Source: Purpureocillium takamizusanense
Taxonomy: Eukaryota > Ascomycota > Sordariomycetes > Hypocreales > Ophiocordycipitaceae
DNA length: 64,000 nt
Direction: 5' to 3'
Assembly: GCF_022605165.1 (NCBI RefSeq)
Contig: NC_063076.1
Location: forward strand, 1,240,001-1,304,000
Shown here: piece by piece, positions 55,965 through 64,000 of the stretch
Numbering within the stretch: the first letter of the stretch is position 1
How the letters are laid out: each line of letters begins with the position of its first letter
Position numbers and translations under genes: made by a program
The notes under the pieces: generated by a model
What the model was told of the DNA's origin: nothing
Database searches by the model: none
Seen by the model: only the letters and a program-made list of their open reading frames with translations

Positions 55965-57518
55965 CTACAATTTGATCGAGATGTTGTACGCGTCCAGCGC
56001 GACGGCGACACCCGTTACCGTCGCTGTGTACCCAAGTAGTATGGCCATGGTCATGATGGGCGTCGCCTCGAGCGTGCGAAACGTCATGTTCACCAGACCA
56101 GTCAGCAGGTTGGCAAGCAGGAACACCGCCAGGCCGTTGCGGTTGAAGGCGCGCAGCACGCGGCTCGTTGCCGCTTCGTAGGCCTCCTTCTCCGTCTTGG
56201 GGTCCGCCGCGTTGTAGACTGCGGGGAAGAAGACGGTGTCAATGCAGCAAAATGCCAGTATCTGCACAGAGTTGAAGGCAGCCACCCACAGCACGTACGG
56301 CAGGTTGGCCAACCGGCGGGACACGCTCAGGCCAAGCCCGTACGAGTAGCTCGTTGACAGCCAGTACAGCGCCGTCCAGATGCCTGCCCACACGGCCATG
56401 GTCATGAGGAGAGTGTTGCGCTGCATGCCCGCGCTGGCATTGCTCCTGGGGTTGATGTTCCGCGGAATGATGAACATGCCCAAGTCCTGTCCCGCCAAGA
56501 AGATGGCCAGGTATCCAAGAAAGCTAAAGATGCCCTCCCTGTTCATGGATATCAGGTTTGTCCGCGGAGCAATGAGGATATACGCCTTGAGGTCGGTGTT
56601 CTCGAGGAGCACCTGATAGATGCCGCCCACCAAGAGGGACAAGACGGCGTATGAGGGGACGATTCTGAGCGCGGCCTGACACGCCGCCACAAAGGGTGGG
56701 AGGAAGCCGAGTGTGAAAAAGAAGTTCCAGTGCACGCCGTACTCAGTAACGTGCTCCGCATAGTCGAGCCCCTTGACGCTCAGCAGCCTAACGACTCCAA
56801 GCACCAGTAGGGGAACAGAGTGACGCGCAGAGTACAAGAGGCGTCGGTGCAGCGGTGTTGCACGGCCCGACAACCGCTCGCTCAACACGGGACGCGCTGC
56901 AACGACGCCGCTCGCAAAAACAAACGACCCGACCCCCATGTCCATGAGTGACGTGCCCCACGTCTCGACCTTGGCAAACCGTCGCGGGAAGAGGCGAAAG
57001 TCTACCGCCAAGATGGCTACGCAGGTCGCGACCATCATGCAGCCACGATACGTCGTGAGGAATGGTTTCAACGGCAGAGCCGAGAGGTGCTTAGAGCCGG
57101 CCTTGGACTCGGCCGATGGCGGGACCTTGGGCTTCTTTTTCCTCGCGCCCGTATTCGGAGGAAGCATGTATACCAGAGCAATCGGAGCGACGAGAAGGAG
57201 ATTGAGGAGTAGCGGAGTGCTCGAGTAGAGCGTCGTGGCGAGGAGGAAGGCGCCGACATTGAGGCCGAAGTCGACGACGAAGCCTATCGGAGAGTAAGGC
57301 TTGAAGAAGGACTGCCGCGACTGCAGAACGGACCACAGCAGCACCGCTACCTGCGGGTAAAGGGTCAGCATCTCCGCGCCAGTGACGTGCAGTTCGTGGG
57401 ATCGAGGGACACGCACTGCCGCGACGGCCGTGACATGGTTGATTTCGGACACGGGGCCGCCGGAGAGGTTGGAGACAAAGTCCTCCTTCTGCTGCTTGTA
57501 GCTCGTCGCATTAGACAT
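55965..57518 (-). CDS. gwt1: Gwt1, GPI-anchor glucosaminyl-PI inositol acyltransferase
   Basis: Exons (minus) 57518-57417 and 57350-55965 give 495 residues. The 66-nt intron (GTGCGT..CCGCAG, branch ATGCTGAC) is in frame and stop-free, so the raw frame reads 517; splicing joins HVTAVAA to [13 protein letters not shown], as in other Gwt1 proteins. The N-terminus [20 protein letters not shown] is the family signature on the luminal side. About 12 hydrophobic segments follow, with conserved blocks [38 protein letters not shown] and GLVNMTF. Gwt1/PIG-W acylates the inositol of GlcN-PI in the ER, a step needed for GPI-protein export and cell-wall assembly; it is the target of gepinacin- and manogepix-type antifungals. 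It diverges from the next gene across an 877-bp spacer. Confidence 0.95.
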   Translation of the reverse strand: MSNATSYKQQKEDFVSNLSGGPVSEINHVTAVAAVRVPRSHELHVTGAEMLTLYPQVAVLLWSVLQSRQSFFKPYSPIGFVVDFGLNVGAFLLATTLYSSTPLLLNLLLVAPIALVYMLPPNTGARKKKPKVPPSAESKAGSKHLSALPLKPFLTTYRGCMMVATCVAILAVDFRLFPRRFAKVETWGTSLMDMGVGSFVFASGVVAARPVLSERLSGRATPLHRRLLYSARHSVPLLVLGVVRLLSVKGLDYAEHVTEYGVHWNFFFTLGFLPPFVAACQAALRIVPSYAVLSLLVGGIYQVLLENTDLKAYILIAPRTNLISMNREGIFSFLGYLAIFLAGQDLGMFIIPRNINPRSNASAGMQRNTLLMTMAVWAGIWTALYWLSTSYSYGLGLSVSRRLANLPYVLWVAAFNSVQILAFCCIDTVFFPAVYNAADPKTEKEAYEAATSRVLRAFNRNGLAVFLLANLLTGLVNMTFRTLEATPIMTMAILLGYTATVTGVAVALDAYNISIKL

Positions 57519-58395
57519 TATTGCCGTCCGAGGGGAGATTGCGCTCTTTTCATGGCATGGCAGGGCGGAAGAGCGCGCAGGTAGCTCGGCGTGGGGAGGA
57601 CCAGCGGCTCTAGCGAGAGGAAGAGGACACTTGGAGGTTGTTGTGAAGCTCCATCAGTGTGGGCGTGTGCGAGCGATCTGGGGAAGTTCCCATGTGGATA
57701 TCCGCGGCTGGGAGCTTCGGCCAATCACGAGCAGTCCTACGTCTGTACGTCAAGGGTCTATTATTTGACGGAAGCACATCATCATCACTATCATCATCAT
57801 CATTGTGGTTGTTGTTCTGCTTTGACCGTTTCTTCGAATCGATTTGATTTGCTCAGATGAGGAAACCTACTACCTAGAGTGAGGCCCGATTCCGTCGCAT
57901 CTCTTTGATGACGAGCGAGCCGTGGATTAACTCCGCATTTGCCGAGGTGCAAAGATCCCTTTGTTGTCGTCAACCCGTGTTGGGCGACGTTCGAGTTTGC
58001 CCCTCTCCGTCCAGCCGCCGTCCTTTTCATCCTTTGTAGAAGCGCGGAATGAGTCTGGAGTCAGAGAGCGGCCAAAGCGTGCGAGCCCGCGGGAAATATT
58101 GGCTTGCTTTCCTTTATTTGTCATGGCGTTCCTTTGCGCCGCCAACGTGTTGTCGTCGCCAATGACGGCCTGCCCGAAGTGAGGCTGCAGGCGTCAAAGA
58201 GTCGCCGGCATGACGGGGGCGCTCGGGACCGAGGTGACTTACGAGATGACTTTGTGAGCCGACTTAAAGACTGGCTGCGTACATATGTCCTTGTCTTAGC
58301 GATAACCCCTCGTTGTCGAAAGCGGGCCGTATACGCCTTGGTCTTGCTCCCCCTGCGCCACTTCAACCATTGCCAATAGTTGTTGACAAGTCGCC
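57519..58395. promoter_or_regulatory. Divergent promoter region GWT1 / hypothetical gene
   Basis: 877 bp between two divergent start codons. Contains an ATC-rich triplet tract (about 57776-57806). No ORF of interest. Confidence 0.45.
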
Positions 58396-59555
58396 ATGAT
58401 CCTCGGGAGTCAGTCAAAGCCTAGGCCGTCCGTGGGCCTCATACATACCGGAGCCTTTACTCTCAAGGCAGCCTCGTACCGCCGAGATAGTGCACTACAG
58501 GACGAGGTCTTTTGGTCGCCTGGGCCGGCCCGGAGTGGTCCATCGACGACGTCCCGTGAACACGATAATGACTCCGTCATGCAAGACAAAAGTCCCGTCG
58601 CAATAACTAAATATGAAGCATCAGAGTCAGCTGCCACAATCAGCCCTACATCTCCTGATCACCCTCGATCAGAGCCATCACTTACCCTACCCCGGATCGA
58701 GGACCTCCACGTACAGGACAAGGGGTCGGACGACCTCGCACAACAGACGCCCATCATCGCCAGCCCTATGGCAGCCGGCACGCTAGCATATCGCAGAAGA
58801 CAAGTCGTCAAGCCCTTGACGGCGTCCGCCCGGAACCTGTACTTCCAGCGCTTCCGCGAGGGCCTCTGGCGTCGAGGCTCGCAGGACTTTGGCAACTGCG
58901 AGCACGCGGATGTCTTCGTGTCGGCGGCCGAACTTCGCCGGCTGTCCGGTGCCACCAACGGTGACGTGGCGGCAGACAAGAGCCAGCTGTCTGTCCGCGT
59001 GGTCATTCATTCCAAGGACCGGAGCCCGCGCGGCCTGAAGCGAGAGTTTGACCTGGTCTCGCTTCGTGCCACAATTCCCGAGCCGCTGGCGTCACCGCGC
59101 TCGCCCAACTTTGATCGCGCATCGCTCCTTTCCGTCCTCGATAGCGACGGGGCAACCTCGCCTTGTGAGTCGCCGGTTCTACCCCCGGCGCCAGGCCGCG
59201 TGAGCGACGAGAGGAAAGACTCCTCGCAACGCGGCCCAGGGCCACCGGCGGACCGGCGTCATCATTGTGCGGGATGGAGACCTGTACCTATGCGTGAGTA
59301 CCTCTTTCAGTCAACGGTGAAAAGGGGTGAATGCATGGCTGACGCGTAGCAGACCTCCAATATGCACGATCCCATCTCCCCGTCCTGGCGGCCATCATGA
59401 TGTCAGAGCAGGTGCGGAAGGGAGACGTGATAGAGCTTCCCTTGCCGCACCCGCGGGCGTGGGCCGAGACTGTGGCTTTCGTGTACACTGGCGAGGAGGA
59501 GCTTTTGACCGAGCACGTTAAGCGAAATATCGTGTATCTGGGCGGGAAGGTGTGA
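58396..59555 (+). CDS. Hypothetical protein with BTB/POZ-like C-terminal segment
   Basis: Exons 58396-59293 and 59353-59555 (59-nt intron, GTGAGT..GTAGCAG, branch GGCTGAC) join in frame to give 366 residues; the joint reads PVPM-H-LQYARSH. I do not recognise the N-terminal half, which is disordered (Ser/Pro/Asp). The middle has an ordered-looking block (SARNLYFQRFREGLWRRGSQ) followed by FDLVSLRATIPEP and PNFDRASLLSVLDSDG. The last 60 residues (LPVLAAIMMSEQVRKGDVIE, then PHPRAWAETVAFVYTGEEEL) resemble the end of a BTB/POZ fold, where such proteins dimerise, but the fold's beginning is not evident. The frame runs across the splice without frameshift, so this is likely a real gene. Function unknown. 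Confidence 0.65.
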
Positions 59556-62500
59556 GGGCCATGCGCAGGTCGATACGACGTCATGTCACTCTAATACTTT
59601 GAAGACCACAGACTCTACATTCCGGGACTTGTTCTGTTTTCAATGCAAGGATCATCGTAACAAGTCAATGGTTGCCCGGGGTTGCAAGGCAGTCGGTTCG
59701 CTGCCTTTCTGCAGCAAACAATGGCCAGCCTCCCTCAATTGTCGAGCCACGAGTCTTACTCACGGCGATTTAGAGGCATTTCCCTCGCATCTTTTGCAAA
59801 TCTTGGGCAACACCTGCGAGGAAAATGCCTCTCAACAGCCGTGAGTAAGCCATCGGTTGCATCCGTGGACGCACACCTGAATGTCATCCTGCACCCGTCA
59901 CGGGTCGTCAGCTGCAGTGAGGCTACTAGGATCAGTTCAGAGCAAAAGCTTTAGAGTTACACTCGTCTCAATTGGCGCAAGGTGGACGCAGAGCGTTGAG
60001 TAAGCCCTGCATTCATCGTACAAGCCCAACTACCTGAGGTCATTGGCCGTCCGCGCCACTGGTTGGCTCAAGGAAGAGGAACTGTACATATGTCACGGAT
60101 CAGCAGAACGATCCAGGCCCCTTTTCATGTTGCGTGACGACCATTTGACCCGGACACACGTTCCGCTGTCCAGGGGCCAAAAGTACAGGTAAACCTTGGG
60201 CAGGTGAGGGTATCCTGGTCCAAGGTAACACAGAGCCTGACGGACGTGCTCCTATTACATGTGACTGCAGGGCTGGGCCGGGCCGCAACGCCAGGCACGA
60301 CACACGGTGCCCAGCGACATAGTTCTGCCCTCATTACGGAGTACTCGTGCTTTATTTCTTGCGACTGCTCGCATGTCAATTCCCATAGCGGGAGTGTGCA
60401 TGGGCTTGCGTGGACTGACGCACGAGGGTGGCCACATGCGCCTCACGCGCAGGAGGAAAGTGGAAACGAAGACAACTCGTATATTGGCGTTGCCTGCAAC
60501 GAGAGTTGCCCTGGACAGTCTGGTCTCGTTTCGTCTTCTGCCGTGTAGACCCCAATGGAGACGCCATGAGTATACGGAGTACAGGAGGGTGTGATGCCTC
60601 TGCTGCGTTATATGCAAGACATACTCTCCTGTCCCCCCACATTTTACGGATCGTGGCGCCTCATGCATCTGCATGTGTGTGCGTGTGGATGTGTTTGTAT
60701 GCCTTGTGGGGGAAGGGGAGAGAGGAGACATGTCTGCCCTCCTGTCTGCAGCTGTACCCTTCGGATCGGCTTTTCAGGGGACGTATGGGCCATTCTCATG
60801 GCTTGTCATGTAATGCTCTCTTTGAGTGCAGAAGGACAGGACGGTGATTCTTGGCTCTATGCCTGCCACCCTGTTAACAGCTTGCAATGAATGCCCATGT
60901 CGGCGTGAGGGCGAGTCTTCTTGTCGCTCCCTTGCTTTGACACCAGAGGCTAAATGCGGCCGTCGTTATGTCGATGACGTCTCCCTGTCGTGGTCTTCTA
61001 GAAGGCCGGATTCACGGAAGAGGGAGGGAAGAGGGCTTGCGACGGTGCGTGTGGCGGATCTACGCTGCATCCCCGGTTCATAGAAGACGACATTTATCGT
61101 GCACACAGGTGCAGGACAGCACGTACGGAGTACGCAGACGTGATTGACGAAGCAAAGCAAGCTGCCTCGTGGTTACTCGTGATTCTCTTGCGCAGAGTTG
61201 CGTTAGGCCATAGCACACATGTCGTCGAAGCAGGCAGATGGCAGGTGAAGACAAAAACGCTAAAGAGCGTGGCCTGCGAGAAGCGCCTGTTAGTTGCTGA
61301 CTCGTCACATCGCCGCCCCCGCCTAGGCTGCCTGCACGCCCCTGGGGTCCCTCGTTCTTGTGGGACGGACATGCTGCATGTCTCACCTGAGGTATCCTTG
61401 TGTGGCAGGGCGTCGCTGGCCAGGATTCTCAGAACGGGCGCTCCGGTCCGCATCGATACTCTGCACGATACGAATTATTCGAGTGCGATTTCAGGTTTTG
61501 GCACGCTCACGCCATGTTTGGCGCTGTCTCGGTACTGTGGGCGTCGACGGAGAGCCGCACCGGCGCTCTTGGCTCCTACTGAAGGCGTCGTCGAGTCCCC
61601 GTGTCGACTCCAATAAAACGCTGATGCGCCCCCGCACTTGCAGTCATACTTGACCAATCCCCTACGGCGGAGGTAAGATATGATGAAATGGCCGAGGACT
61701 CGGCGCGGCAGGCGGCCCAAGTTGGCGCTCAGCTTCGACGACGACGACGACGACGACGACGATAATCGCGGGCGACGGGCGGCATCTAGAGCAACGAATA
61801 TGCCAGCAGGCAGACACACGATACGAGATGAATGGCGGAGAAATGATAAGGGGCTGTAAGAGACCGAGGTACCTGTACAAAGAACCAGGTTGGGTACTAA
61901 GGTAGGCACTAGTACTACTACTAAGGCACCTCTACTAGGAGGTTCAGAAGGTATAAGCACTCCGTACCTATCCTCGCCATATTGTTAGGGCAGGCGCACC
62001 TCTCACTCAGATTCCTGCAGTGGTGGACTGCGCAGGGGAAGGAGCTGCTTGACCAAGAAGAATGCAAGAGCCAACTGGGCATTGCGACAGGTTCTACTCT
62101 TTCATTGGGCACAGGAAGCGGCAATGGAACTCGCGAGAAATACACAAGGTACCTACTAAAAAGCATCAGGTATTCCAGCAAATGGGCGGCGTCTGGTGGA
62201 AAGGAAGCTTGGGGACGCGCCAGGCGGCCTCATCAGCTCCGCGATACTGCCTGCGGGTTGGAACCTGGAAGGTCCAATGTCCATGGATGCCACGCTGCGT
62301 TGCTCAAGCTCGTCAGCCCCACGGCGGCTGGTAGCGCTTTGCCTTGCATCCATTGGATGGGAACTCACCTGTGTTGGACTTGGGACCGCTCCGTCCCTGC
62401 CTTTTTGGTGCCCTCCATTCTCACTCAGCGCCCCCTCCTCCCCCCTCTTCTCCAACTCTCGCCCCCCCCCAATCCATCCATCGACGTCCACCTCCCAAGT

Positions 62501-63708
62501 TTGGTCAACGTCACCGGCCACCCGCAGGCGCTCACCCTCCACCTGTCCCCGCTCGCCCACTCGCCCAACGAGGGAATTGGAGGTGCCTGAGCTGCGCTTG
62601 CACGGGTGCGCCCAGAGCTGCACGCAACGGCGGCTGCAGCTCAGGTGGATGCGGGACACCAGGCCAAGATGAAGGTGTTGACGAGGCACATTTTCTCCAC
62701 GCCAGAGTGAGCATTTGTCCCCTTCTCCCACCATCCCCGAGGCCGGCAATAACAGACAACAGGTCATTCGATAACGGACGAAAGCCTGCCCCATGAGTTT
62801 GAATGCCGTTGGCTGTGATGCAAACGCGACATCGACTGATCGGATTTGCTCGACAAGGGCGCTTGCTTTTGCGCTTCGTCCCGACGCGCCCGCGTGGCTC
62901 CAACGCCCCGCCACATTCACAGCGCCTCACACCCCCCTACCCCAGCCGGAGAAAAAGCAACACGCCTGCGCTGCCAAGTGGACTGGTGGGCGTGCGGCCA
63001 CGAGGTACATTGGAGATACTTGCCATGCTTTCCGCCACAGTACACGTGTGAGAGTTCCCCCCCACAGCCGCACAACCAGCCAGGTGAGGCCGCCCTGAAG
63101 ATATCATCTCTTGTTTGGCTTCCCTGCAAGGGCCATGGCCCATTTCAAACGTCCTTTGCGCTACCATGAACTCTTTTTACGCCTCTCGCAACGACAGTTT
63201 GTCAAACACATGCGTACGACATTCACGCTATCACAGTGTCGCTCCGTGCCCGGTTTGCAACTGCGCATGTCGGCCAACGTCAGCAATCAGGCAGCGCCAC
63301 TGTTGTCTTCTTTCCACCTACAAAGGGCAACTATTGATTGTCATATCTGTTCATCCTGGTCTCATAATTGACGCCTGCTCCCCCATGATTTGCGAAAGTT
63401 GATCGCTGGTGGCCTTTGACTAGCACCTGGTCCGCCCCGCGATCATGGCGGATCCTCCCACCCAGTACAAGGACTTGATGAGGCACGGAGGAATAGGGCG
63501 ACGGAACTTCCCGTTGCGCGACGAACGATGCCGGATTGTGCAAGCTCTCCGTCTCCTTCCGTCGGGCATTAGGTACTGAGCGACAAGTGGTTGTCTGATG
63601 CCACCAATGCGTGACGGCAGGGCCTCGGCAGCCAACGACGATAACAACACCTTCGGCAGAAACCACGGCACCACCATGGCTTACTGGTACAGGCAGGCGA
63701 GCACTCAC
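59556..63708. other. Gene-free spacer (4.2 kb) at the right end
   Basis: No convincing coding region. TACGGAGTAC is found at 60335-60344, 60573-60582 and 61124-61133, and an ACG triplet tract at about 61736-61761. Short frames are inconsistent between strands. Confidence 0.45.
61736..61761. repeat. (ACG)n triplet repeat
   Basis: About eight ACG units. Confidence 0.92.
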
Positions 63709-63865
63709 TTGCGTCGCTGCAATCCAGTGACCGGCCCATCATGTGGCTAGCCGCAGCGTATGCCGTCGTGGTTGGCACGGCGTCAGCGACTGCGTTGTCT
63801 CTCCTCGCCTCCATCACATTGATGAGGGAATTTGCATAGCAATCAAACTCCGGCGGCGAGTTGCG
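63709..63865 (-). CDS. Possible internal exon of an unrecognised gene (low confidence)
   Basis: A 157-nt segment is bounded on the minus strand by a good acceptor (branch GCTGAT, then ATCTGCCCAG) and a consensus donor (GTGAGT). It encodes 52 protein-like residues including PPEFDCYANSLINVMEARRD and YAAASHMMGRSLDCSDA. The frame has no upstream ATG before the acceptor. If it is an exon, upstream exons would lie between 63866 and the window edge or beyond, and downstream ones below 63700. I do not recognise the family, and a chance open frame is possible. Confidence 0.25.
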
Positions 63866-64000
63866 CTGGGCAGATGTGAGGATCAGCACGCTGCCATGTG
63901 GTCGATTTCTTCCCCCAAGCTGCCCATCGGCGGCGCCTTGGCACTTCCAGCACTGGGGTGGTGGCTGCCCAGGCAGTTTGGCGCAACAGCTTACGAAGTA

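Noticed and set aside
59183..59240. A 40-nt GT..AG segment in the BTB-like gene considered as an extra intron
   Set aside because: Too short and without a branch site, and the frame already continues correctly into the last exon using the single 59-nt intron.
1..64000. Repeat-induced point mutation (RIP), CRISPR arrays, and secondary-metabolite cluster
   Set aside because: No AT-rich, TpA-enriched blocks are seen; no regularly spaced direct repeats exist; and no PKS, NRPS or terpene synthase genes occur. The intact genes are unrelated housekeeping functions.

Overview
The window looks like nuclear DNA of a filamentous ascomycete (Pezizomycotina, most likely a sordariomycete close to Hypocreales). 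The grounds are: GC-rich genes with short GT..AG introns (mostly 50-120 nt) carrying CTGAC/CTAAC-type branch sites, a White Collar-2 photoreceptor-partner gene, fungal-only families (Stb6-like, UPF0658 Golgi protein, DUF7721-like 'beta-flanking' protein, Gwt1), and APH-like and SRPK-like gene relics of kinds I recall as multicopy in hypocrealean fungi. Species-level placement cannot be made by eye.

Layout: 0.2-9 kb is gene-dense, with TIM10 (+), a STB6/Sin3-binding-like gene (-), the GID-complex E3 subunit RMD5/GID2 (+) and a UPF0658 Golgi membrane protein (-). The shared promoter region between STB6-like and RMD5 carries a 255-bp element with perfect 29-bp terminal inverted repeats and a 5-bp target duplication (a MITE-like insertion). 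The 9-17.6 kb part has no intact gene but holds two decayed genes: an SRPK-like protein kinase relic (12.4-13.3 kb) and an APH-family phosphotransferase (14.8-16.4 kb) that is open along its whole length except for two in-frame TAG codons. At 17.6-21.3 kb an amidase (+; with a 17-nt exon) converges on a DUF7721-like protein (-). WC-2/BLR2 (-) lies at 24.1-25.6 kb, followed by a 5-kb stretch without genes.

RAD50 (+, 30.6-34.6 kb) converges on a PP4 regulatory subunit 2-like gene (-). These are followed by a SPRY-domain protein (-, polyQ and Pro-rich N-terminus) and a Ca2+/H+ exchanger (-, 40.0-42.8 kb) whose best exon structure includes a 3-nt exon. A KIN4-like Ser/Thr kinase (-) occupies 46.6-50.1 kb. 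A 5.9-kb gene-free, repeat-rich stretch follows, then GWT1 (-; GPI-anchor inositol acyltransferase) and, divergently, an unrecognised 366-aa protein with a BTB/POZ-like C-terminus (+). The last 4.4 kb holds no convincing gene, only a possible isolated exon near the right edge.

The genes do not form a pathway or biosynthetic cluster; this is a housekeeping-type chromosomal segment (mitochondrial import, ubiquitin ligase, DNA repair, calcium storage, mitotic-exit-type kinase, GPI biosynthesis, light sensing) separated by relic-bearing spacers. Three genes (STB6-like, KIN4-like, GWT1) contain introns that are a multiple of three and free of stops, so simple ORF reading inserts extra residues. 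All exon boundaries were read by eye from splice signals and frame continuity; no search was run.
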